NCBI GenBank assembly: GCA_027069135.1
Contig: JALXFE010000334.1
Coordinates: 1-51,876, forward strand
Direction: 5' to 3'
Length of the DNA stretch: 51,876 bases
Source of the DNA: Thermoanaerobaculia bacterium
Lineage (GTDB): Bacteria; Acidobacteriota; Thermoanaerobaculia; Multivoradales; JAHZIX01
Part shown: positions 26,401 through 33,369 of the stretch, piece by piece
Layout of the letters: every line of letters begins with the position of its first letter
Position numbering within the stretch: the stretch's first letter is position 1
Translations under genes and position numbers: made by a program
Notes under the pieces: generated by a model
Told to the model about the DNA's origin: nothing
The model's input: the letters and a program-made list of their open reading frames with translations, nothing else
Database searches by the model: none

Positions 26401-26695
26401 GGAGCGTCTGCTCCTGCAGGTCAATTACAAGTCGGGGCGCTTTTCTGCCTCCTTCGCCCGTTCCCTCCTCCATCTCTTAGAGGGAATCCTGAGCCGGTGG
26501 AGTCAGGAACTCGAGGGTACCGTCGGCGACGCCCTGGAAGCTCTCGAGGAGCACGCCCGCCGCCGACTCCGAGAGCAAGGTCAACAAGCCCGTCGGCGGC
26601 GCCAGCAGGCGCTGGGCCGCTTACGTCCGCGGGGGGCGGCCAGGGTCTCGGTGCCCTCGGCCGACCTGGTTTCAGCGGGGGAGGAAAAATCATGA
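20480..26695 (+). CDS. NRPS module 2 with epimerase and the C domain of module 3: C-A-PCP-E-C
   Basis: 2071 residues. C about 45-475 with HHIAADR (176-182), where the usual final Gly is Arg; both His and the Asp remain. A about 510-1010 (FTSGSTGLPKA near 655); code by eye D V E S V P G V T, not assigned. PCP about 1030-1100 with GGDS (Ser1062), the GGDS form usual before an epimerase. E about 1115-1560 with HHLVVDG (1241-1247) and FNYLGQ. Terminal C about 1590-2020 starting YPVSPVQGGM with HHLLLDG (1724-1730); coming after an E domain it should be of the D-donor/L-acceptor type. The protein ends after this C with no A or PCP, so the matching A-PCP lies on the protein encoded after the oxygenase gene. 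An 11-nt gap separates it from the lyase gene, and its stop overlaps the next ATG. Confidence 0.93.
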   Translation: MSSAHPDNATPRLSPQRLKLLKLLMKKQEGAVGPAQEARERQGSRPLTEGQRGLWLSEEASQRASYNIPATARLVGDLNFEALKAALSQTLQRHQILRTVYRQENGEPVQVVLPSVAAELPLIDLEGMPRKIREDLARALAEGELSRSFCLDEGPVLRTLLLRLRPREHWLILTVHHIAADRWSMGILLRDLGLAYWRQAEPSRSPPPERAPAQFATFARWQREHLRGELVETLLDRWKRRFEGVSPVLELPLDRPRPSIPTRRAGRQRLVLGTGIRVVLEGLARELEVSLFSVLLAAFQGFLSRISGEHQITVGTPVAGRQRPEFQGVIGFLANTVALTQDLDPAATFSDLARQTGRTVKEALADQDLPFFQLARALRPAASPSCHPIYQVMFAFRDLDVPVPGLPGLKVTLLEDLHPLATPVDLTLVLAPHGETLAATWEFSTELLEPSTVESWARLFGRWVEEIAAAPGSAIGRLPLLSPEEEREIVSVGRGGMERPSSQLLHEAFRKVARQRPDAVAVDAESGALTFRGLEERAESLAHHLEAFCSGPEVPIAVRLVPGADLVVALLGILRAGGVYLPIDSETPQERLAFLLEVAGAGALIGSGPGPEGLSVPYLDLRTAVVAGPRPLAATRGTGGSFGRVGPGSLAYLIFTSGSTGLPKAVGVSHGVATTHFRAWGRLQGFTSQDRVCLFASPSFDVSIEQILAPLLAGAALVPRPSQLPPAEEFVAWVAARKISVLSLPPAYWSQLVAVWEEDPDAGRLLRMVNPGGDVLPPRAARRFCEALPHARLVNGYGPTETVVTAACHDVSQPRAGAAEGAEASPQEVAARVPIGRPVPGRRLYVVDRQGELLPYGIPGELAVGGTLLSRGYLHSPAATAARFVPDPLARGAGSRRYLTGDRGRWLAGGGLDFLGRGDFQVKIRGFRIELGEVEAALCRVEGVKEAVVLGRAADGAGDRLVAYVATGGQPGVSLEAVRRELGRWLPTHMLPSDLVPLTRLPRTASGKVNRRALPAPSAMPEGAPIDLPKTRVQARLAELWEEALGRPVGVHENFFQLGGDSILSLGIVSKGAKAGLALKPGHFFSYPTIAEMASVVEVKEEGEAARRNTVWPAPLTATQAWFFEQGYAQRNHWNQAVFLELEENPVPGHLQRALDLLVRHHEALRLRFRQQGGVWMQEPAAAGGAFLAVVDLGPLEGESHKAAESTICHWAQSSLEILRGPVFRAVLFAGSPARLLLVAHHLVVDGVSWRILLSDLAAALAQQARGESPSLAPATASLGDWTRGLADLLASPALASDLAHWRKISRREVKAFLPDDPAGESTVASSMTLSRRLDEITTAALLGPALKPYRGRVDELLLTALVMAFQAEEGMAQLLVEVEGHGREDLVPGLDLSRTVGWFTSRFPLLLGSASGVTTGTDEVGGTRVRGLVIAVKEELRRTPGRGAGFGLLRFLAPEETTRRALGEGPLPSLTFNYLGQAAGSLDGWPAKLLPWQAGPECGPENRLPAELEVVAMVVDGSLEIRWIFSRQRFDTRRLENLARAFEGAVGQVVAHCLNSEGPVATPSDFPLAGLSPSRLENLVEAFGVPEDLYPVSPVQGGMLFHTLAQPGEGLYIEQLVCDLLGELDLDCFRAAWEQVLSHHAVLRTAFLWRDLERPMQAVAPMPPLSLRVLDWSALKEHEAAAREEELLEADRMRGFDLARPPLLRLTLLRRGQRRHRFVWTVHHLLLDGWSEPVVLQEVFAAYGARVAGQPLELSPRRPFRDYIAWLEAQDPDGAQRFWEGVLQGFSGLHQLPGGDDPGSTLHREEQLSLSPEVTSSLIETCRRVGLTASTPVQAAWALVLAHLTRQKDVVFGLTLSGRPPELKGVEEMVGMFLNTLPCRVRLNQEGALIEWLEGLQGNTARLLRYGSSSLAEIQAAWGGGSGSGLFETIVVFMNQPGSQGLQSSMAAGGLRVESAEGIEQTNYPLTLTAFTQERLLLQVNYKSGRFSASFARSLLHLLEGILSRWSQELEGTVGDALEALEEHARRRLREQGQQARRRRQQALGRLRPRGAARVSVPSADLVSAGEEKS

Positions 26696-27741
26696 AGAAG
26701 CTACCGACGATTCGCCGCAGAGAGGTTGCCGTACAAGCTGATGAGTTGATTCGGGAAGGGGCCCTCTCTCCAGGCCAGACGCTGCCCCTGGTGCTCCGAC
26801 CGTCGAGCTCCGTCGGCGACATCGACCTCTTAGGTTGGGTGGGGGACCACCGGCGAGAGCTCGAGGAGAAGCTCGGGCGCCATGGAGCCATTCTCTTTCG
26901 CGGCTTTGAAGTGGTCTCGACGGACCAGCTCCAAGATCTCATCCGGGCGGCCTCCGGCGAGCTCCTGGAGTACAAGGATGCAGCCACGCCCCGCTCGCGA
27001 GTGGACGGCAACGTCTACACCTCAACCAGCTACCCGGCGTCGGAGACCATCGAGCTCCACAACGAGAATTGCTACGCTGCGGCCTTTCCCCTCAAGCTCT
27101 TTTTCTGCTGTTTGGACGCCGCCGAAGAGGGGGGCGAGACACCCCTGGCGGACAGTCGTCGGGTGCTCGAGGCCATCCCGGAGGGCGTGCGCCGGCGCTT
27201 CGCCGAGAAGGGAGTCCTCTACGTGAGGAATTTCTTTGACGGCCTCGGCCTTTCCTGGCGGGATGTCTTCGGCGTGGGGGACGTGGCGGGTCTGGAGACC
27301 TTCTGCCGGGATTCCGGAATCGAAGTGGAATGGCGCGAGGGCGGTCACCTCCGCACGAGCCAAAGGAGGCCCGCCCTGGCCCGCCACCCAGGGACCGGCG
27401 AGGTGGTGTGGTTCAACCAGGCCGTGGCCTTTCACGTCTCGACCCTGCCTCAGGAGGTGCGAGAGCGTCTGCTGAAGGACTTCGGCCCGGAAGGGGTTCC
27501 GAAGACTACCTTTTACGGCGATGGCTCGCCCATCGAAGACGAGACTCTGGCGGCTCTGCGAAGGGCCTACGGCGAGGCCACCGTGGCCTTCCCCTGGCAG
27601 GAGGGGGATTTTCTCATCGTCGATAATCTCCTGGCCTCCCACGGCCGTCGGCCTTTTCGGGGTTCCCGCAAGGTGGTCGTCGGTATGTCCGAGGCCGTCG
27701 AGGGTTCCCAGGTGTGGATCGAGGAGGCTCGGGAAGCATGA
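26692..27741 (+). CDS. TauD/SyrP-like Fe(II)/2-oxoglutarate oxygenase 1
   Basis: 349 residues from ATG 26692, which overlaps the preceding stop (ATGA) and follows GGGGGAGG. TauD-family fold: GAILFRGFEV early, the facial triad as HNE in ELHNENCYA (about residue 122), and the distal His in LASHGRRPFRGSRK with the nearby 2-oxoglutarate-binding Arg. HxE rather than HxD is also seen in the SyrP aspartyl beta-hydroxylase group. Known relatives hydroxylate PCP-bound residues at the beta carbon. It lies between the C domain that should receive residue 3 and the protein carrying A3-PCP, whose N-terminus is an inactive C-like domain of the kind that recruits such hydroxylases. Inferred substrate: residue 3 on its PCP. 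Confidence 0.9.
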   Translation: MKKLPTIRRREVAVQADELIREGALSPGQTLPLVLRPSSSVGDIDLLGWVGDHRRELEEKLGRHGAILFRGFEVVSTDQLQDLIRAASGELLEYKDAATPRSRVDGNVYTSTSYPASETIELHNENCYAAAFPLKLFFCCLDAAEEGGETPLADSRRVLEAIPEGVRRRFAEKGVLYVRNFFDGLGLSWRDVFGVGDVAGLETFCRDSGIEVEWREGGHLRTSQRRPALARHPGTGEVVWFNQAVAFHVSTLPQEVRERLLKDFGPEGVPKTTFYGDGSPIEDETLAALRRAYGEATVAFPWQEGDFLIVDNLLASHGRRPFRGSRKVVVGMSEAVEGSQVWIEEAREA

Positions 27742-30700
27742 TGGAAGCCGTCGCTCAAGGATTTCGTCTGTCACCCCAACAGCGGCAACTCTGGCGCCTG
27801 ATGGAAGCCTGTCCGGAGGTCTCCTTCGATAGCTGGTGCGTCGTCGAGGTCGAAGGAAGCCTCGACGTGGCGGTGCTTCAGCGCGCGGCGGCATCCGTTG
27901 TGGCCTCCCACGAGATTCTGCAAACTCGATTCTGCCGGGTGCCGGGCATGGCGGTGCCGGTGCAGGAAGTCGTTCCCGCCACGGCGCCTCGGGTTGTCGT
28001 GGGGGAAGGCGGATCCGGGGCCCTGGAAGTTTGGCTCCAAGAGCGTGTTCACAAGAAAGGAGGCTTGCCGTCGGAAGACACCGCTCCCCTGACTCTGGTC
28101 CTCATCGAGAACGAGCCGGATCGTTCGGTCTTCGCTTTGGAAATCTGTGGTCCTTGTGGCGACGGCATCACGGCCCTGAACCTGGTAGCCGACCTCTCCC
28201 GTTCCTATGAAGCCCTGCGTTCGGCTTCTCCCGAGCCGGAGTCGGAGGTCGTTCAATATGCGGACGTCGCGGAGGTCTTCAACGATCTCGTGGCGTCGGA
28301 GGATGGAGAGGAAGCCCGAAAGCTCTGGCAGCGGTCGGAGAGCGCATCGGAACCGACCCCTCTGCCCTTCCAGGCTGCCGCCCTTCGGAGCTCCGCGGAA
28401 AGGGGGGGCTTCCGAGCCTTCAAACGATGCTCCCTGGAGCTGCCGGCGGTTCAGGCCAGAGCCTTGGAAGGCCGGGCGACCGAGTTGGAGGCGCTCCCGG
28501 CAGACCTGGTAGAGGCCGCCTGGGCTCTCCTCCTAGCCCGCCACGGTGAAGGGCTTCCTCGCCGATCCCTCCACCTTTTCGCCGGGCGCGAATACGAAGG
28601 ATTGGAAGCCGCCGCCGGACCCTTCGCCCGCCTGCTACCACTGCCCTGGGCAGCGGATCCGCGGCTGAGCTTCGCGGATCTCGTGAGGCAGCTCCGGGAA
28701 GCTCGCCTTTCCGCGGAAGACCGTCAGGATTTCTTTGATCTCGATGCCTCCCCGGGAGCCGGGAGCGGCGAAGCTCTCAGTACGGCCTTTGAAGCGCTGG
28801 AGGTACCGCCTCTCTGGGTTCCGGGGGACTCGAGGTGGAGAGTCCTGCGGGTTCATTGGCGTGTCGGTGTCGCGGCGTTGACGTTGCGGTACTTCCACCG
28901 CCCGGGAGCCGGATATTTGGAGTTGCTCTTCGACTCGAGCCGCACGGAACCGGCGGGGGCCGATCACCTGCTGAAGCAACTGAACCACCTCCTGAAGGAA
29001 GCCCTGGAGAATCCGACCCGTGGCGCCACCGACCTGCGGTTGCAGGCCGCATCGGCGAGCTCCGCGGTTCAGCCGGCGCCTCCGTTTCAGAGCGTGCGTC
29101 TGGAAGTTGCCCGTCGGGCAGAGGAAACCCCGGAGCTTCCGGCGGTGGAGGCTCCGGAAGGAATCTGGACCTTCGAGGAGCTCGATCGCCGGGCCACCCG
29201 GCTTGCCCGGCATCTTCTCCACCGCGGGGTCCGGAGGGAAAGCGTCGTCGGTGTGGCGACGGGCCGTCAGCGGGACCTGGCGGTGGCTCTTCTGGCGGTA
29301 CTGGAAGCGGGGGGTGCCTACCTCCCCTTGGATGCGGAGCAACCACCGGAGCGCTTGGCGCGCCTGCTACGGGATGCCGGAGCGCGTTGGGTCCTGGTGG
29401 GGGAAGGGGTCTCCTGGCCGGCAGTGGAGGCAGACGTTGAGGTCTTGCAGGTAGCCCCGGAGGCCGCTCCGGAATCAGCAGATGTCGGGTCCTTCACGTC
29501 CCCGGATCCGGAGCAGCTGGCCTATGTCCTTTACACCTCCGGAACTACCGGCCAGCCCAAGGGGGTCATGGTGGAGCACCGATCCCTCTGGAACTATCTG
29601 GCCTGGGTTCGAGATCATCTGCTGCAGGAGGTGGACTGGGTACCGCTGACCGCCCGGCCGACCTTCGATGCCTCCCTCAAGCAGATCTTCGGTCCATTGC
29701 TCCGCGGGCGAAGCATCTGGTGCTTGCCGGAAGCCACGTTGGACCACCCGGCCCACCTGGCCGCGGCTCTGGCTCGCCGCCAAAACGTGGCCCTCAACGT
29801 CGTGCCTTCCCTGTGGCGGGGGATCCTCGACTTCTTGGAGTCGGATGGAGCCCCCTCTCTCGGAGGTTGCCTCTCGGCCCTGTGGGTGGGCGGCGAAGCG
29901 ATGATGCCGGAAGATCTGGTCCGGACCTTCGAACTATTTCCGAGCTTGGCGGTGCGCAACCTCTACGGTCCCACGGAGGCCACGGCGAACCTGACAGCTG
30001 GGCCCCTGCTAGAGGGCTCTCCGGTGCGCTTGGGGCAGCCATTGAATGGTTGTCGCGGGGAGGTCGTGGATTCCTCCTGTCTCCAGGTGCAGGCGGCGGG
30101 GGTCGCTGGCGAGCTCGTCGCCGCCGGCCTCGGTGTCGCCCGGGGGTACGTGGGGACGGCCGCTCAAACCGCCGCCGTATTCCTGCCGGATCCGTTTTCC
30201 AGCGACCCCGGCGCCCGTATGTACCGCACCGGCGATCGGGTGCGAAGGGATGCCTTCGGCGAGTTGGAATTCCTCGGTCGCCGGGACCGTCAGATCAAGT
30301 TGCGCGGGATCCGCATCGAGTTGGAAGAGATCGAAAGAAATCTACTCCAGCTACCGGATGTCGCCGAGTGTGCCGTCGATCTCCGGGCGTTCCCGGGAGG
30401 AGTGGGCCTCGTCGCCTGGGTCGTGCCGGCGAGAGAGAGCTCCCCAGCGAGTCTGAGATCGGCGGCCGCGGGGCGATTGCCAATGCCCCTGGTACCCGGT
30501 CGATTCGTCGAGGTTTCGTCTCTTCCCCGGACATCCGGCGGCAAGGTCGATCTCTCGGCACTTCCGGATCCGGAGCAGGTGAAGGGAGAGCGTCGGCTAC
30601 CGAGGACTCCGGCGGAGGAGGTATTGGCCGGCTTCTGGTGCGATCTCCTCGGGGTGGATGCCGTCGGGCTGGATGACAATTTTCTCTCCCTGGGAGGGCA

Positions 30701-32288
30701 CTCCTTGCTGGCAGTCCAGCTGCTGTCGAGGATACAGAGTGCCCTCCGGATAGACCTGCCTCTGCGAGAGGTTCTGGATGCGGACAACCTTGAGGAGCTG
30801 GCAGTCCGGGTCGAGAAGGCCCGTAGCGCGCCGGCTCCGCCGCCGGTGAGGCCCTTGGCAGAGGGGGTGGAGGATTGCCGGCCCCTGTCCTTCAGCCAGG
30901 AACGCCTGTGGTTCCTGGCGCAACTGGAACCCTCCAGCCCGACCTACAACATTCCCGCATCTCTTCATCTGGTAGGCGACCTCGATCCGGTGCGGCTGCA
31001 GCAGGCCCTGGTGGCTGTCGCCGCCCGCCACGAGGTCTTGCGGACGCGCTACCCGACGGTCAAGGGCCAGCCGGTGCGAGAGGTTCTCCAGCGAGGGCCG
31101 GAGCTCCTCGGGGTGATCGATGTATCCGGTCTGGCGCCCGCCGACCGCCAGCGGGAAGTGAAGCGCCGGACGGCTGCCGAGGCCATGGTGCCCTTCCGTC
31201 TCGGCCGGGATCTTCCCCTGAGGGCCCGTCTACTGAGGGTTGGCCCTCGAGAGTGGACCCTGCTGGCGACGCTTCATCACGTCGTTTCCGATGGTTGGTC
31301 CTCGCGTTTGCTCCTGCGGGATCTGGCCCAGGCCTATCGATCGGAGGCCCTACCGCCGGCCCCCTTTCAGTATGCGGACTATGCCGCCTGGCAGCGGGAC
31401 TGGTTCACCGGCGAAGCTCTGGAAGAGAGTCGGAGCTTCTGGCGGCAGCGGCTGGGCGGAAGCGAGCCCACGGCTCTGCCGGCGGATCGGCCGAGGCCAT
31501 CGGTGCTTTCCAGTCGCGGTGCGGTAGCCACCTGGGATCTTGACGAAATCCTGGTAGCGGCTCTCAAGCGCTTCAGCCGCCACCAGGGGACCACCCTCTT
31601 CATGACGACTCTGGCAGCGTTCAAGGTAATCCTCAGGTACCTGAGCGGCTCCGACGACATCGTGGTCGGTACCGATGCTGTCAACCGCCATCGCCCCGGA
31701 TCTCCGGAGGTCATGGGGCTTTTCGTCAATCAAATGGTGCTCCGTACCCAGATGAACGGGCAGCTGAGCTTCTTGGAGCTCCTGCAACGTGTTCGAGAAA
31801 ACACACTGAGCGCCTTCGACCATCAGGACCTACCGTTCAATCTTTTGGTGGAGGCGGTGCAGCCGCAGAGAGACCTGAGCCGGAATCCACTCTTTCAAGT
31901 GATGTTTTCCTACTTGAACCTCCCCCCCTTGGCGACTCATTTCGGAGATCTGGAAGTCGTCTCTCTACAGCCGGAGACGGAGACCGCAGTCTTTGACATC
32001 AGTGTGTACCTGAAGGATCGCGGTGCAGGTCTTCAGGGTGTCCTGCGGTATAGCACCGACCTCTTCGAGGTCTCCACCATCGAGCGGTTGTGGAGACTCT
32101 TCGAGGGCGTTTTGGAAGCCCTCGTCGAGGTTCCGGAGGTTTCATTGGAAGTGCTGGAAGTCAAGCTAGGGGAGTTGGATCGAGAGCAGGTTCAGAGTGA
32201 AGCTGCCGCCGCTCAGCGGGCGGCGGGCGACAAGCTGCGGGGACGCTCTCGTCGCCGCTCTCGCCCAAAGTATGAGCCTAGTGCATGA
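27738..32288 (+). CDS. NRPS module 3 with interface-like domain: C*-A-PCP-C
   Basis: 1516 residues if the ATG at 27738 is used (ATGA overlap with the oxygenase gene); ATG 27741 is equally possible. Residues about 8-430 are condensation-type (FRLSPQQRQLWRLMEA), but the catalytic site reads CGPCGDG (137-143): both His are lost while Asp and Gly remain. It therefore cannot be an ordinary condensing domain and resembles the interface domains that recruit beta-hydroxylases. A about 455-950 (YTSGTTGQPKG near 599), code by eye D A K N L V L A N, not assigned. PCP with GGHS (Ser989). Terminal C about 1035-1460 with HHVVSDG (1180-1186), intact, which pairs with A4 on the next NRPS. The C-terminal 40 residues are Arg/Ala-rich and possibly a docking tail. 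A 12-nt gap precedes the next gene. Confidence 0.92.
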   Translation: MMEAVAQGFRLSPQQRQLWRLMEACPEVSFDSWCVVEVEGSLDVAVLQRAAASVVASHEILQTRFCRVPGMAVPVQEVVPATAPRVVVGEGGSGALEVWLQERVHKKGGLPSEDTAPLTLVLIENEPDRSVFALEICGPCGDGITALNLVADLSRSYEALRSASPEPESEVVQYADVAEVFNDLVASEDGEEARKLWQRSESASEPTPLPFQAAALRSSAERGGFRAFKRCSLELPAVQARALEGRATELEALPADLVEAAWALLLARHGEGLPRRSLHLFAGREYEGLEAAAGPFARLLPLPWAADPRLSFADLVRQLREARLSAEDRQDFFDLDASPGAGSGEALSTAFEALEVPPLWVPGDSRWRVLRVHWRVGVAALTLRYFHRPGAGYLELLFDSSRTEPAGADHLLKQLNHLLKEALENPTRGATDLRLQAASASSAVQPAPPFQSVRLEVARRAEETPELPAVEAPEGIWTFEELDRRATRLARHLLHRGVRRESVVGVATGRQRDLAVALLAVLEAGGAYLPLDAEQPPERLARLLRDAGARWVLVGEGVSWPAVEADVEVLQVAPEAAPESADVGSFTSPDPEQLAYVLYTSGTTGQPKGVMVEHRSLWNYLAWVRDHLLQEVDWVPLTARPTFDASLKQIFGPLLRGRSIWCLPEATLDHPAHLAAALARRQNVALNVVPSLWRGILDFLESDGAPSLGGCLSALWVGGEAMMPEDLVRTFELFPSLAVRNLYGPTEATANLTAGPLLEGSPVRLGQPLNGCRGEVVDSSCLQVQAAGVAGELVAAGLGVARGYVGTAAQTAAVFLPDPFSSDPGARMYRTGDRVRRDAFGELEFLGRRDRQIKLRGIRIELEEIERNLLQLPDVAECAVDLRAFPGGVGLVAWVVPARESSPASLRSAAAGRLPMPLVPGRFVEVSSLPRTSGGKVDLSALPDPEQVKGERRLPRTPAEEVLAGFWCDLLGVDAVGLDDNFLSLGGHSLLAVQLLSRIQSALRIDLPLREVLDADNLEELAVRVEKARSAPAPPPVRPLAEGVEDCRPLSFSQERLWFLAQLEPSSPTYNIPASLHLVGDLDPVRLQQALVAVAARHEVLRTRYPTVKGQPVREVLQRGPELLGVIDVSGLAPADRQREVKRRTAAEAMVPFRLGRDLPLRARLLRVGPREWTLLATLHHVVSDGWSSRLLLRDLAQAYRSEALPPAPFQYADYAAWQRDWFTGEALEESRSFWRQRLGGSEPTALPADRPRPSVLSSRGAVATWDLDEILVAALKRFSRHQGTTLFMTTLAAFKVILRYLSGSDDIVVGTDAVNRHRPGSPEVMGLFVNQMVLRTQMNGQLSFLELLQRVRENTLSAFDHQDLPFNLLVEAVQPQRDLSRNPLFQVMFSYLNLPPLATHFGDLEVVSLQPETETAVFDISVYLKDRGAGLQGVLRYSTDLFEVSTIERLWRLFEGVLEALVEVPEVSLEVLEVKLGELDREQVQSEAAAAQRAAGDKLRGRSRRRSRPKYEPSA

Positions 32289-32300
32289 GAGGAAACAACC

Positions 32301-33362
32301 GTGGCAATTAAAAAGAACGTCCCTAGTCCCCGGCCGACCCTGCGCCGTCGATCCCGCAAGCCGCTAACGGTTACGGGTTCCTCCGTGGTGAAAACCCATC
32401 CCATTCGTGAAGATTGCTCGTTGCCCATGGTCATCGAACCTGCCGTAGATGGTCTGGATCCGCTCCGATGGGGCAGCCACGAAAAAGCAACGATCGAAAA
32501 ACTGGTTCAAGGGCATGGAGCCGTCCTCTTTCGTGGGTTCCCTATCTCCAGCGCCGAGGAATTCCATAGTTTCGTTTCTGCTATCTCCGGCGAGCCGTTG
32601 ACCTATACGGAGCGTTCCTCTCCGCGACACGCCGTCGGGGAGAATATTTACACCTCGACGGACCATCCACAGGACCAGGAAATTTTTCCTCACAACGAGC
32701 ACTCGTACAAGCAAATATTTCCTCTGAGGTTGAGTTTCTATTGCCATCGGCAGCCGGATAGCGGAGGGGCGACGCCATTGACCGATTGTCGAAAGATCTA
32801 TTCTCGCATTCGGCCGGAGATCCGCCAGAGGTTGGAGGAAAAGGGCTATATGTACGTGCGTAACTTCAGCCGGGAGTGCGGGCTGCCGTGGGAGACCGTA
32901 TTCCAGACCTCCGATCGAGCCGAGGTCGAAGATTATTGCAAGAAGATGGACATCCTCTTCGAATGGGTCGAGGGATCCCGGCTGCGTACTCGGCAGATTC
33001 GCAAGGTCGCCGCTCGTCATCCACGCAACTCGGAACCGGTCTGGTTCAATCACCTGACATTTTTTCATGTCACCACCCTGGAGGCGGCGACCCGTGATGC
33101 CTTGCTTGGACAATTCGCCGAGGAAGATCTACCGAACCAGACTTTCTACGGAGATGGCTCTCCTCTCGAACCGGAGGTGCTCGAGCATCTTCGGAGCCTC
33201 TACCGCGAGGAAACCGTTCGCTTCGAATGGCAGAAGGGAGACGTGTTGCTGCTCGACAACATGCTCGTCAGCCATGCCCGCGATGCCTTTACGGGACCTC
33301 GAAGGGTCATGGTCGCCATGACGAGTGCGGTCGATTGGCAGCAGCTGACTCTTCCCAGTTGA
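32301..33362 (+). CDS. TauD/SyrP-like Fe(II)/2-oxoglutarate oxygenase 2
   Basis: 353 residues from GTG 32301, with AGAGGA about 8-13 nt upstream. A basic N-terminal extension of about 30 residues (PRPTLRRRSRKP) is absent from the first oxygenase. The core matches it closely: GAVLFRGFPI, the HNE metal motif in FPHNEHSYKQ, YVRNFSRECGLPWETVFQT, QTFYGDGSPLE, and the distal His and Arg in SHARDAFTGPRR. The two are clearly paralogues. It lies directly before the NRPS for residue 4, which again starts with a His-less condensation-like domain, so beta-hydroxylation of residue 4 on its PCP is inferred. Only about 7 nt separate its stop from the next start. Confidence 0.9.
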   Translation: MAIKKNVPSPRPTLRRRSRKPLTVTGSSVVKTHPIREDCSLPMVIEPAVDGLDPLRWGSHEKATIEKLVQGHGAVLFRGFPISSAEEFHSFVSAISGEPLTYTERSSPRHAVGENIYTSTDHPQDQEIFPHNEHSYKQIFPLRLSFYCHRQPDSGGATPLTDCRKIYSRIRPEIRQRLEEKGYMYVRNFSRECGLPWETVFQTSDRAEVEDYCKKMDILFEWVEGSRLRTRQIRKVAARHPRNSEPVWFNHLTFFHVTTLEAATRDALLGQFAEEDLPNQTFYGDGSPLEPEVLEHLRSLYREETVRFEWQKGDVLLLDNMLVSHARDAFTGPRRVMVAMTSAVDWQQLTLPS

Positions 33363-33369
33363 GGTGATA

